Source: Verrucomicrobiota bacterium
Lineage (GTDB): Bacteria > Verrucomicrobiota > Verrucomicrobiia > Opitutales > Opitutaceae
Length of the DNA stretch: 57,483 nucleotides
Assembly: GCA_030605125.1 (NCBI GenBank)
Contig: JAUWBD010000005.1
Span: 1-57,483 of the forward strand
Direction of reading: 5' to 3'
Program-made: the position numbers and the translations under genes
Notes under the pieces: generated by a model
The model's database searches: none
What the model saw: the letters and a program-made list of their open reading frames with translations, nothing else
Told to the model about the DNA's origin: nothing
Shown here: piece by piece, positions 17,898-27,048 of the stretch
Numbering within the stretch: the first letter of the stretch is position 1
Layout of the letters: the number at the start of each line of letters is the position of its first letter

Positions 17898-18964
17898 TGG
17901 CCTCTTCGATGATTGTATTGGTAACGGGCTCTTCCGGGCTTATTGGCTCCGAAGTTTGCACTTATTTCGCTCGCGAGCTTGGATGCTCTGTTCACGGCTT
18001 AGACAATAATCAGCGGGCGATCTTTTTTGGCCCACAGGGCGATACGCGGTGGAATCAACAGCGCTTGCTCCGGGAACTGCCCGGCTTTGTGCACCACGAA
18101 CTGGATATTCGGGACCGCGCCGGGGTGCTCGCCTTGGTGAAGGAGCTAAAACCAGCGGCGATCGTCCATGCTGCTGGACAGCCATCGCACGACCGGGCCG
18201 CCGCTATCCCTTTTGATGATTTCGACACCAACGCGGTTGGCACGCTGAACCTTCTAGAAGCCGTTCGCCAAGCCTGTCCCGAGTCTCCTTTTGTGCATAT
18301 GAGCACGAATAAGGTCTATGGTGACGCCCCGAACCGTCTCGCCTTGGTGGAGCGGGAGACGCGTTGGGACTATGCGGATCCGGCCTATTCGAATGGCATT
18401 CCCGAGAGCTTCCCGCTGGATCACTCCACTCATTCGTTGATGGGCGCCTCCAAGCTCGCCGCTGATGTGATGGTGCAGGAATATGGGCGCTATTTTGGGC
18501 TTCCTACTTGCTGTTTGCGGGGGGGGTGTCTCACCGGCCCCAATCATTCTGGCGTCGAGTTGCATGGGTTTCTATCTTACTTGGTGAAGTGTAATCTGGA
18601 GGGACGGGAATATAGGATTTTCGGTTATAAGGGTAAGCAGGTGCGCGATAATATACATTCCTTGGATGTTGCTCGGTTCATGGCGGCATTTATTGCTACT
18701 CCGCGTAGAGCGGAGGTTTATAATCTTGGTGGAGGCAGGAGTAATGCATGTTCAATCCTTGAGGCGTTTAATATTGTGGAGCGGCATTCGGGGCGGGCGC
18801 AGCGATTTTCTTACGTCGATCAGAATCGGGTGGGGGATCATATCTGCTATTATTCCGATCTTCGAAAGATGCGCGCCCACTATCCCAGTTGGGATATCAC
18901 CCGGTCACTTGATGACACTATCCGCGAGATCGTCGAGGCGTGGCAAAAGCGGACGGTGGGGTAA
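17897..18964 (+). CDS. NAD-dependent epimerase/dehydratase (CDP-paratose 2-epimerase-like)
   Basis: 355 aa from ATG 17897, sharing a base with the previous stop. The Rossmann motif [15 protein letters not shown] and the following [18 protein letters not shown] block are characteristic of the CDP-paratose/tyvelose 2-epimerase group. [14 protein letters not shown] gives the active-site Ser/Thr region. At the place of the usual YxxxK the sequence is HSLMGASK, so the catalytic Tyr position is Met while Lys is kept. It would make an unusual dideoxy or related sugar nucleotide for this glycan. A G8 run lies at 18519-18526. Confidence 0.82.
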   Translation: MASSMIVLVTGSSGLIGSEVCTYFARELGCSVHGLDNNQRAIFFGPQGDTRWNQQRLLRELPGFVHHELDIRDRAGVLALVKELKPAAIVHAAGQPSHDRAAAIPFDDFDTNAVGTLNLLEAVRQACPESPFVHMSTNKVYGDAPNRLALVERETRWDYADPAYSNGIPESFPLDHSTHSLMGASKLAADVMVQEYGRYFGLPTCCLRGGCLTGPNHSGVELHGFLSYLVKCNLEGREYRIFGYKGKQVRDNIHSLDVARFMAAFIATPRRAEVYNLGGGRSNACSILEAFNIVERHSGRAQRFSYVDQNRVGDHICYYSDLRKMRAHYPSWDITRSLDDTIREIVEAWQKRTVG

Positions 18965-18971
18965 TCGTAAA

Positions 18972-20033
18972 TCAATAGTGCTCCCTATCCATGGTCCGGG
19001 GGCGCTCCTGAGGATGGGATTCGCCTTTTGGCTTTTGAACTTGGCGACTCTGGGAAACTTTTGAATGAGTGAAGGTCAGGCAGGCGACGGCTACGGCCGT
19101 TGTTAGCAGCGGAATCGCGAATTCCGAAATTGCGGGGCCACCAAACATGGAGTTCAGTCTTTGCATCGCTGATGACGCAGGCCAAGTGAAAAGGATGTGC
19201 AGCGGAAAGATCCACGCTGACGCTACGCTGACTGCTTGCGCGCATCGGCTTCCTTTTAATCGCTTACTGATTATAATGAGACTGGTTTGCGTCAGGACGC
19301 ATGATGGTATCGAATACGCGAGGGTTCCGAACGCTGAGTCTCGGAAGTCAATCTTAGGGCTAAGGAACGCGAGGAGCGCTCCAAGCGTGGCGGTGGCGGC
19401 GCACAGTAGCCACGGCGACTTTTTTGTTAGCGCGTCGAATCGAGCTTCGTAGCTATTAAAGAGTCGACCGCACATGAGGAAGACTGTGGCAATCAGCCCT
19501 GTCTCGATTTCCCAAGGGAGTGAGTAGTTGCGCAGCAAGATCCCGCTCGTGAAAAAGATTATCGCGACGATGGCACGAAGCGAGGGTCGTGCGGGGCGGA
19601 ACGTCAGCCATGTTGCAAGTAGCGCAACAATGAGGGCCGGAAAGAACCAGAGGTAGACGGGAAATAAACTATCCTTCGGGTCTTCAAATGAGCCGCTCGC
19701 GTATAGTAGAGCGTTAAGGCGCCCGATGATCGCTTCGTCAAGAGGCTCTTGTATACTGCGGCTTGTTTGGGATATAATAATATAAAATACGGAGCAAATG
19801 ATTCCGAATGCGAAATACTGCTTGAGGAGCTTAAAGATGCGGACTTGCAGGAACTGGAGGAGCGGTATATTTACTTTCGTGGCAGGCATGTTAATGCCGG
19901 CGAGGAAGAAAAATAGCGGCATGTGGAAAGACTAAATCCAATGCATGACAGAAGCATTCACGCCAGTGTGCCCCAGCACGACCATTGTAATCCCGAAAGC
20001 TTTTGCCCAGTCCAACCAATGCTTTCTATCCAT
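18972..20033 (-). pseudogene. Acyltransferase 3 family gene interrupted by one amber codon
   Basis: Read from ATG 20033 on the minus strand, the frame gives LDWAKAFGITMVVLGHTGV, then MHWI, a TAG stop (19932-19934), then SFHMPLFFFLAGIN and about 310 more residues with roughly ten membrane segments, all in the same frame. Acyltransferase 3 proteins have a continuous D..K...I..VVLGHT....W(I)(F/Y)SFHMPLFFFLSG region, so the stop replaces one aromatic codon in the middle of the signature. These membrane enzymes O-acetylate sugars in O-antigens and exopolysaccharides. The gene is inverted relative to all neighbours and AT-rich. A sequencing error or amber readthrough are alternatives to a true pseudogene. 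Confidence 0.85.
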
Positions 20034-20273
20034 TGCCAACTGGCATAACACCGAACGTGAGAGCGCGCAAGGTCTGTCCGCTGAGGGGGGGGGGCTGCGA
20101 TCCTGAATCCGTGTGCTTCTTGGGGTGAACTTGTTCGGGCCAAGAGGGCATCTACACCTAAGAACAATAGCGGTGCCGGCGCGCTTCACCAAGGTTGCCC
20201 TGCGCAATTAGGCTCGCTATCGCTGCGACTACCGCTTGCGGTCAGATGGCTGCGAATACATGCTTCATTCCCC
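20034..20273. other. Divergent intergenic region with a G10 tract
   Basis: Lies between the minus-strand acyltransferase and the plus-strand glycosyltransferase. Contains a run of ten G at 20085-20094, 52 bp upstream of the acyltransferase start. The plus frame of the downstream gene stays open through much of this gap, so its true start may be further upstream. Confidence 0.5.
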
Positions 20274-21434
20274 GTGCTAGTTAGCGATGATTACCTTCTC
20301 CTTTTCGAGTTTGATGGCGCTACGGGGGACCGAATGTCGGACGACCTCCTGCGCGGCTTGCGCGAGGGGGGCTACGCTCGGACCACGGCGCGTTGGAAGG
20401 GGCTTTTGCCCGGTCTGACCCATGGCGGCACCTCGCCGCGGCGGCTCCTCAATCTTGTCTGGCTGTTCGTGCGCTCAACTACGGGCCTTCTGCTCGGTCG
20501 CCGCGATCGAGTCGTAATCGTTCGTTCCACGCCGCCCTTGCTTCATTTGCCGGTGGTGACGCTCTGTCGGTGGCGGGGCATGCGCTGTGTGTTCTGGCTG
20601 ATGGACTACCATCCGGTAATTGAGGAGCGGCTGTGGGGCCAGCGCGCTTTGCTCCGCCCGCTTGTGGGGTGGCTGGATAGTTGGGACCGGCACGAGCTGG
20701 CGGCATTTGCCCCGGTGGTAGTTTTGGATGAGGCGATGGCTGAGCTGGTGCGGGAGCGTAACCCGCGTGCGAAGGTGCTTGTTCACCCGACTTGGGGCGC
20801 AGCCCTGCCTAGGGCCATCCATGGCGGGCCAGCGGCAGGCGCTCAAGGTGTCGCGGCGCATGATGTGGTTGTTTTTGCTTATCTCGGAAATTTTGGGCAA
20901 GGGCATGGCTGGGCGACCTTAGCGGCTTGTATAAGGTCCACGGCGCGTCGGCGGGCGGTGCGCTTGCTTACAGTGGGCGTGCCGGAGGCTGCCGAGCCGG
21001 CGTTCGCAACGTTGGCAAACGAGGTGGGTTGTGAGTGGGAGCGCCATCCGCGGATGCCCTTTATCGCGGCTGCGACTTTGTTGCGGGAGCGAGGCGCCAC
21101 ATGGGGATGCGTGGCAATGCGCGGTGATTTGGCGGGGTGTCTGAGCCCGAGCAAGTTTTCCGGCTATTTAGCGGCGGGGGTTCCCTTGCTTTATGCCGGT
21201 CCACCGAAGACCAACGCGTGGCAGGTTTGTGCCCGTTTTGGTGGCGGAGTAGCATTAAATGACTCTGCGGAGCCGGCCGAGGTGGCCCGTGCGGTTGTGG
21301 AGTTGGCGGATAGGGATGTTTGGAGGCGCGCCATCAAAGGTGCTGAGCGTGCACGTGAATATTTCGAGTCGTTCGATGGTGGAACCTTGGCGAAGTTGAT
21401 AACATCAGTGGGAGGCTGTAATGATGGGGAGTGA
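20274..21434 (+). CDS. Putative GT-B glycosyltransferase
   Basis: 386 aa from GTG 20274; the same frame remains open for about 55 codons upstream, so the start is uncertain. The sequence has GT-B character: N-terminal alternating helices with VVIVRSTPPLLHLPVVTLCRW and FWLMDYHPVIEE, and a C-terminal domain with VVVFAYLGNFGQGHGW, RLLTVGVPEAAEP, then LAGCLSPSKFSGYLAAGVPLLYAGPPKTNAW, the 'PSKfseYLAaGkPvi' segment common in polysaccharide glycosyltransferases. Codon use here returns toward GC-rich. Confidence 0.75.
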   Translation: MLVSDDYLLLFEFDGATGDRMSDDLLRGLREGGYARTTARWKGLLPGLTHGGTSPRRLLNLVWLFVRSTTGLLLGRRDRVVIVRSTPPLLHLPVVTLCRWRGMRCVFWLMDYHPVIEERLWGQRALLRPLVGWLDSWDRHELAAFAPVVVLDEAMAELVRERNPRAKVLVHPTWGAALPRAIHGGPAAGAQGVAAHDVVVFAYLGNFGQGHGWATLAACIRSTARRRAVRLLTVGVPEAAEPAFATLANEVGCEWERHPRMPFIAAATLLRERGATWGCVAMRGDLAGCLSPSKFSGYLAAGVPLLYAGPPKTNAWQVCARFGGGVALNDSAEPAEVARAVVELADRDVWRRAIKGAERAREYFESFDGGTLAKLITSVGGCNDGE

Positions 21435-21681
21435 GCGTCAGCGGCGCCAATGAACGATCCATCCAAAGTCTGGGGGATCAAAAGCTCCTCTTTCTCCGGC
21501 GGATAACGGTCGATTTGGGCGCGGCTGGCGCCGCGCACGCGGGACGGCTTGGTCGGGCCCGAGCTTCTCGACTCCTCGACCCCTCGGCTTCTCGACCGTG
21601 AAATGCGGCCCCCGGTTTTTTCGTGTCTTTGGTGTGCATCGTGGTTTTGTGCGCCTCTCACGCGTTTCCGCCCAACGCCGC

Positions 21682-22896
21682 ATGCTGATTATCACCGAGC
21701 TCTACTATCCCGAGGACACGTCCACCGGCTACTTCTTAACCGGGATCGCGGAGGGTCTGGCTGGGGCGGGTGTTCCGGTGCGGGTTTTATGCGCACAGCC
21801 TTCCTATCGCATGAAGGGGCAGGCGGCACCTGAGCGGGAATGCCGAGGGGGCGTGGCGATTCGTCGGGTGCGGGCGCCGGCGGGGGATAAAAACAAGCTG
21901 CTGCACCGCCTTTGGATTTCCGCGATGCTGACGCTGCGTTTCGCGCGCGCCATCCTCGCTGAGCTGCGGCGTGGCGAGCCGGTTCTGGTGGTCACCAATC
22001 CCCCGACGCTTCCCTGGATCGTCGCCGCGCTCGCTCGTTTCCGTCGCGCGAAGGCTGTGCTGCTGGTGCACGATATCTACCCGGATGTGCTTGTGCCAAC
22101 CGGGATCGCCAGTGCAGGCGGGCCCCTTTACCGCGTCCTGGATTTTTTGCAGCGCCGAGCCTGGCCCCGCTTCGAGCAAGTCGTCGTGCTGGGGCGCGAC
22201 ATGGAGGCTCGCGTGCTCCGCAAGTGCCCGGCGCTCACGGGGCGCGTTCACATCATTCCCAACTGGGGAGATGTGGAGGCGGTGCGCTGCCTCCCGCGCG
22301 AAGGCAATGTGCTGCGGGAGCGGCTGGGGTGGAGCGACGCGTTCGTGGTCCAGTTTTCCGGCAACCTGGGTCGCACGCACGGGGTCGATGATCTGTTGGC
22401 CTTGGTCATGCGACTGCGTGACGAGAAGAGGATCAAGTTTCTCGTCTATGGCTGGGGGGCGGGACGGGCCAGGATTGAGGCGGCGATCGCGGCGGGCGAG
22501 GCGCCCAATCTGGCGCTCTTGCCGCCTTGCGAGCGCGAGGCGCTGGGCGACTATCTCAACGCCTGCGATCTCTTCCTGATGCCGTTCAAGCCCGGCATGG
22601 AGGGCGTTTCCGTGCCGTCGCGGCTCTACAACGTGCTCGCGGCGGGCAATCCGGTGCTGGCGGTGGCGCACGAGGCTTCGGAGTTGGCGCAGGTGGTGCG
22701 CGAGGAGGACTGCGGATGGGTGGTGGAGCCGGGGAATGTCGCGGCGATGGCGGAGCGAGTGCGCGAGGCCGTGGCCTATCCCTCAAGACTCGAAGTCATG
22801 CGACACCATGCGCGCCGTGCCGCGGAGGAGAAGTATTCGCGCGAGCGGGTGGTGGCGGATTTTGTGAAGTTGGTTCGCGAGATGCCGAGGACGTAG
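21682..22896 (+). CDS. Family 4 glycosyltransferase (WcaI/WbuB-like)
   Basis: 404 aa from ATG 21682 (MLIITELYYPEDTSTGYFLTGIAEGL), chosen because this opening matches the WcaI/WbuB-like group; the open frame begins 84 bp earlier. Later motifs: AVLLVHDIYPDVLVPTGIA, VVLGRDMEARVL, FVVQFSGNLGRTHGVDDLLALVMRL, FLVYGWGAGRARIE, LGDYLNACDLFLMPFKPGMEGVSVPSRLYNVLAAGNPVLAVA. It is a cytoplasmic retaining GT-B enzyme likely adding a sugar such as a fucose-type or amino sugar; donor not certain. Confidence 0.88.
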   Translation: MLIITELYYPEDTSTGYFLTGIAEGLAGAGVPVRVLCAQPSYRMKGQAAPERECRGGVAIRRVRAPAGDKNKLLHRLWISAMLTLRFARAILAELRRGEPVLVVTNPPTLPWIVAALARFRRAKAVLLVHDIYPDVLVPTGIASAGGPLYRVLDFLQRRAWPRFEQVVVLGRDMEARVLRKCPALTGRVHIIPNWGDVEAVRCLPREGNVLRERLGWSDAFVVQFSGNLGRTHGVDDLLALVMRLRDEKRIKFLVYGWGAGRARIEAAIAAGEAPNLALLPPCEREALGDYLNACDLFLMPFKPGMEGVSVPSRLYNVLAAGNPVLAVAHEASELAQVVREEDCGWVVEPGNVAAMAERVREAVAYPSRLEVMRHHARRAAEEKYSRERVVADFVKLVREMPRT

Positions 22897-22975
22897 CACC
22901 CACTTTGCCGTTCGCCAACCTCGTTGGTCTTGTGGCTTCTTGTGCTTTTGGCGGCCATCCTTCTGAAAGATTCGC

Positions 22976-23950
22976 ATGACTGGAGAAAAAACTGTGGTGG
23001 TCACCGGTGCCGCCGGTTGGATCGGGCGGGCGGTGTGCAGAGAGCTGCGCACGCGGGGCGCTCGCGTGATCGCAGCGGATCGAGTGGAGGCACAGGGCGA
23101 TTGGGACGTGTTTGTCCGGCTCGATATTGGCAGCCCGGGGGCCTTGGCCGGTGATATCGCCGCGGCGCCTTTCAAGGGAGCTTGCGCGGTGATCCATTGC
23201 GCGGGCTACGCACATCGGCCAATCGAGACGCCGGAGGAGGTGGAGCGTTTTTTTGCGATCAACCGTGATGGAACGGGACGCGTGATCGAACTGGCGAGGC
23301 GAGCGGCGGTCAGGAGGATCGTTTACCTAAGCTCGATGGCGTTCTATGATTGGAGCCGTGGCACCGGTTTCGACGAAGACGGGCCGGTGGCGCGTCCAAC
23401 GGCCTATGCGGCCTCGAAACTGGACGGCGAAAATCTCTGCCGCGAAAGCGGCCTGGATTGGCGAGTGGCGCGGCTAGGCACGGTGTTTGGCGCCGGAGAC
23501 CGGGCCAACTTTGCGAAGCTGGCGGGCGCGCTTGCGCGGCGACGCTTCGTGATTCCAGGACCGGGCGCGGCTCGCAAGAGCGTGCTGCCGATCGATCTGG
23601 CGGCGGAATTGTTGGTGGAACTCGCGCTACGCGATGACGCCGCCTGCTGTGTGGTGAATCTGGCGCTCCCCACGGCGCCGACTCTGGCGGAGATCTGCAA
23701 TGCCTACGTCAAGGCTTGTCGTTTCCCGCGTCCGCCGAGGATGCCGCTGCCCTTGCTCCGTGCGGCGGCGTGCGTCGGGGACGTCGCCGCGAAGGTGCGA
23801 CCCAACTTTCCTCTTACGACCAGCAATCTGCGCAAGCTCACGACCTCCACCACGGTGGACACGGCGCGGATGCAGGCCATGTTTGCGGGGCGGGAGTGGG
23901 GCGACTTTGAAACGTGGCTGAATCGCGCAGCCGAGTTCTATCGGGCTTAG
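22976..23950 (+). CDS. NAD-dependent epimerase/dehydratase (GalE/GNE-like SDR)
   Basis: 324 aa. The Rossmann motif VVVTGAAGWIGRAV and AADRVE begin the fold; VIHCAGYAHRP and IVYLSSMAFYDWSRG give the active-site Ser, and TAYAASKLDGENL gives the YxxxK pair. This is the extended SDR pattern of nucleotide-sugar epimerases and 4-keto reductases, often at the end of O-antigen loci next to a WcaI-like transferase and an initiating transferase. The exact sugar is unknown. Confidence 0.85.
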   Translation: MTGEKTVVVTGAAGWIGRAVCRELRTRGARVIAADRVEAQGDWDVFVRLDIGSPGALAGDIAAAPFKGACAVIHCAGYAHRPIETPEEVERFFAINRDGTGRVIELARRAAVRRIVYLSSMAFYDWSRGTGFDEDGPVARPTAYAASKLDGENLCRESGLDWRVARLGTVFGAGDRANFAKLAGALARRRFVIPGPGAARKSVLPIDLAAELLVELALRDDAACCVVNLALPTAPTLAEICNAYVKACRFPRPPRMPLPLLRAAACVGDVAAKVRPNFPLTTSNLRKLTTSTTVDTARMQAMFAGREWGDFETWLNRAAEFYRA

Positions 23951-24265
23951 CTCGATGAGGCGAGCCGTCGCCAAACTCGGCACTGGGCTCCTACCCCGTG
24001 CGATTGTGCGCACGTGGCGCAACGTATTTGGTAGCCCCCGGGTTCTCGTTGGGTCCGTGCATCCAATCGCGACAGGGGCGCTCTAGCACTCCCTACCGCA
24101 GTAGAGTCCCGTAGTGAGGCCACGCCTGAATCGATTTGCTTCCGAGGGGGCACCGCAATTCTTATGGCCGCGAACCCATTCCCCTGCTTGTCCCCGCCGC
24201 GCCCCGCCTCCGGTTTTCGCGTCCACAATCGATTGAGAGCAGCCGCGATGATCTCGTCCTAGGCC
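23951..24265. other. Intergenic stretch without a supported gene
   Basis: About 315 bp of mid-GC sequence. No convincing frame, hairpin terminator or tRNA was seen. It separates the polysaccharide run from the amidotransferase gene and probably contains a promoter that could not be placed. Confidence 0.4.
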
Positions 24266-26176
24266 ATGTGCGGCATCTCCGGCTACATCGGGCAGGAGCG
24301 CTTCTCGCCCGAGCGCATGCAGAGCGCCTTGGCGCATCGCGGCCCGAACGGGCGCGGCCATCGCGCGGTCGAGCTGAGCCACGGCGTCCGGCTCCACCTT
24401 GTTCACACCCGGCTCTCGATCCTCGACCTGAGTTCGGCCGCGGCGCAGCCGATGCATGATCCCGCCTCCGGCGGCGCGATCGCGTTTAACGGCGAAATCT
24501 TCAACTACCGCGCGCTTCGCCGCGAATTGGGCGGGCCCGATGCGTTCCGGAGCACCGGCGACACGGAGGTGCTGCTCCGCGGCCTCGCCTCCAAGGGCAC
24601 CGCGTTTTTCTCCGAACTGGACGGCATGTTCAGCGTGCTTTGGCACGATCCGACGCGCCGACGCTTGGTGATCGCGCGCGATCCCATCGGCATCAAACCC
24701 CTCTACTACGCCCGCACTCGCGAGGGCGGCTGGATCTTCGCCTCGGAGGTGCGCGCCATCCTCGGCTCGGGCCTGTGGGAGGGCGATATCCACCTGCCCG
24801 GCGTGCTCGACTTTTTGCGCTTCGGCTCCCTGCAGGACCCCGAGACGATCTTCGCCGGCATCCAGTCCTTCCCCGCGGGGCACTGGGGTGAGATCGATCT
24901 CGACGATCCGGTGCGGTTGCGCACGCAGACCTTCTGGCCGGTGGAGAAAATCATGGCCGAGCCGCCGCCGCCCGACGCCGAAGCCTGGCACAACACGGTG
25001 TGGCGCGAGACCGTGCTCGAACACCTCGAGTCCGACGTGTCGATGGGCGTCTTCCTCTCCGCCGGCATCGATTCGACCGCCATCGTCGAGGCCATCCCGC
25101 CTGAGCACCGCGCGCGGGTGACGGCGTTTACGCTCGGCGGCGAGCTAACGACGACCGACGAGGCCGCGCTGGCCTCCGCCACCGCGGCCAATCTCGGGGT
25201 GCGGCACCAGAGCGTGAGGCTAGGCGAGGCGGAGGTGCGGGGCTGGGTGCGCGAAGGGCTCGCGGCGATGGACCTGCCCTCGGCCGACGGCATCAACACC
25301 TACCTCGTCTCGCGCGCCTCGCGCGTCGCCGATCTCACCGTCGTGCTCAGCGGCACCGGCGCGGACGAACTCCACGGCGCCTACGGTCACGCGAGCACCC
25401 TGCCCAAGCTCTCCCGGTTGATGCGCACGGCCGGTATCTTCGGCGGCCTGCTCCGGTGGGGCACGGTGCGCGCCTACCGCTCCCTGCGCGGAGAGATCGC
25501 CGCCGAGCGCCTCGACCTGATGCTGGCGGAGGCGACCGTGCCCTGGCGGCTGGCCCAGGAGCGGCGACGCTTTTTCACCCCGAGCCAGATTCGAGTCCTC
25601 TGGCCGCGGGCGGAGGATCTCATCCAGGTGTGGCGCTCGCCGACCGACGCCCCCGCGGCCTTCGCGCGTCTGGCGGACTTCAACGCGGTGAGCCTCGCGG
25701 AGCTGCGCGGCTACACGCGCGACATGTTGTTGCGCGACTCCGATTGGGCGACGATGGCGAACCACCAGGAACTGCGCGTGCCCTTTCTCGGCCGGCGCTA
25801 TGTCGAGTGCGTGTTGCGACTGTCGCCGGCGATGCGCTCGCCGCGCGAGGGAGTCACCAAGCCTCTGATCGCGGGCAGCATTTCGGACGTGAACCGGGAG
25901 ATCGTGCGGCGCCCGAAGACGGGGTTCAACCTCGCGCGCGGCCAGTTGTTGCTCGGGCCGTTTAGGGACGACTTTCATGCGGCCGCGGCCACCCTTGGCC
26001 GGCGGCTTGGGGTCCGTCTCGATGCGGACGCGGCCCTTGCCGGCCTGGGGCGCAGCCGCTCGGCACCCGAGGCTTTCCGTCTCTGGGCCCTGCTCTCGTT
26101 GGGATCCTACCTGGAGCGGCATGGCGCGGACGCGGCCGCCGTTGCCTCCGCCCGGCCGTCGGCATTAGCCCGTTAA
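24266..26176 (+). CDS. asnB: Glutamine-hydrolysing asparagine synthase-like amidotransferase
   Basis: 636 aa. Starts MCGISGYIG, so Cys2 is the N-terminal nucleophile of a class II glutaminase; RGPNGRGHR and FNGEIFNYRALRREL follow. The synthetase half has SMGVFLSAGIDSTAIVEA near residue 264, the pyrophosphate loop, here SAGIDS instead of the common SGGxDS, and GTGADELHGAYG. Family enzymes amidate Asp; members inside polysaccharide loci are thought to amidate sugar acids or peptides. Location next to EPS genes favours glycan modification. Confidence 0.88.
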   Translation: MCGISGYIGQERFSPERMQSALAHRGPNGRGHRAVELSHGVRLHLVHTRLSILDLSSAAAQPMHDPASGGAIAFNGEIFNYRALRRELGGPDAFRSTGDTEVLLRGLASKGTAFFSELDGMFSVLWHDPTRRRLVIARDPIGIKPLYYARTREGGWIFASEVRAILGSGLWEGDIHLPGVLDFLRFGSLQDPETIFAGIQSFPAGHWGEIDLDDPVRLRTQTFWPVEKIMAEPPPPDAEAWHNTVWRETVLEHLESDVSMGVFLSAGIDSTAIVEAIPPEHRARVTAFTLGGELTTTDEAALASATAANLGVRHQSVRLGEAEVRGWVREGLAAMDLPSADGINTYLVSRASRVADLTVVLSGTGADELHGAYGHASTLPKLSRLMRTAGIFGGLLRWGTVRAYRSLRGEIAAERLDLMLAEATVPWRLAQERRRFFTPSQIRVLWPRAEDLIQVWRSPTDAPAAFARLADFNAVSLAELRGYTRDMLLRDSDWATMANHQELRVPFLGRRYVECVLRLSPAMRSPREGVTKPLIAGSISDVNREIVRRPKTGFNLARGQLLLGPFRDDFHAAAATLGRRLGVRLDADAALAGLGRSRSAPEAFRLWALLSLGSYLERHGADAAAVASARPSALAR

Positions 26177-26190
26177 GCAACTTTCCACTC

Positions 26191-26904
26191 ATGCAAAATT
26201 CAACGCGGCGCGGATCCGGCCTTTCCTTGGTGCTGATCTCGCTACTTCTCTGCTCGAATCTCGCCACCGCCCTGGTGGCCTGGCTGGTGATCGACCGCCT
26301 GAACGAACGGTATTCGGCGGAACTCAATAACACCGTGCCGGGTTTGCACGAGGTGATCCTCCTCGCGCAGGAGGCGACGAATGTGCATCGGGCGGCGCTG
26401 AACCTGCCGATGGCCGCCGACGACGAGGAACGGCGCTTGGTGCGCCAGCGGCTGGCCGAGTCGCGCCAACGCCAAGCGGCGCGGCTCGCGCAGGTGTTTC
26501 CAGACGGCGGGGTGGAGGAGAGCCCGCGGCTGCCGCTTTGGGAGGCGGCGCGAGACTATTCCGCCGCCCTGGACACCTACCTGGCGCTGATGGAGAACGG
26601 GGATGCGGGCGCGGCGGCCCTGCATCGCACGCAGGTTTTGCGTCCGGCGTTCGACCACTATCAGGTGAAGCAGCGCGAGGAGTCGATCCGACTGAACTTC
26701 GACGCGATGCGGGGCGGCGCGGAGATCAACGCGTTGGTGACGACGCGCAAGGGGCTCCTTCTGGGCTTCGGCGTCTGGCCGTTGTTGTTGGTGAGCCTGA
26801 TGCTGGTGACGGTCGGCGTGCTTGGCGCGTTGCTGTGGCGTCACGTGCGTCGCATCGAGATGGAGAAGAATCCGGGCTTGGGCGGCGAGTCATCGCGATT
26901 TTAG
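26191..26904 (+). CDS. Membrane four-helix-bundle sensor without output domain
   Basis: 237 aa, 14 bp after asnB. One N-terminal membrane helix (about residues 12-34), a helical periplasmic region of about 150 residues with the heptad-rich NNTVPGLHEVILLAQEATNVHRAALN pattern of 4HB_MCP sensor domains, and a second membrane helix (about 195-222, LLLGFGVWPLLLVSLMLVTVGVLGALL). Only about 15 residues follow, so there is no HAMP, kinase or methyl-accepting domain. Neither a start change nor a nearby frame restores one. Confidence 0.65.
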   Translation: MQNSTRRGSGLSLVLISLLLCSNLATALVAWLVIDRLNERYSAELNNTVPGLHEVILLAQEATNVHRAALNLPMAADDEERRLVRQRLAESRQRQAARLAQVFPDGGVEESPRLPLWEAARDYSAALDTYLALMENGDAGAAALHRTQVLRPAFDHYQVKQREESIRLNFDAMRGGAEINALVTTRKGLLLGFGVWPLLLVSLMLVTVGVLGALLWRHVRRIEMEKNPGLGGESSRF

Positions 26905-26946
26905 GACCCGCGGGGGCGAGGTGAGGGGCCGGCAAGCGGAGGCCCG

Positions 26947-26982
26947 CTTTGGAGTGCGGCGCCCGGGCGCCGCACTCCAAAG
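26947..26982. repeat. Perfect 36-bp palindrome, repeat copy 3
   Basis: CTTTGGAGTGCGGCGCCC followed at once by its exact reverse complement, with no loop. It is the half-element of the two-hairpin family (ends CTTTGGAGTGC / GCACTCCAAAG). It may also terminate transcription before the next gene. Confidence 0.9.
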
Positions 26983-27048
26983 GGAACGGCGGCGGCTTTT
27001 TTTCGTGTATTTCGTGGCTTTCGTGGTCTCTCGTCGGGGCTAGTCGCC

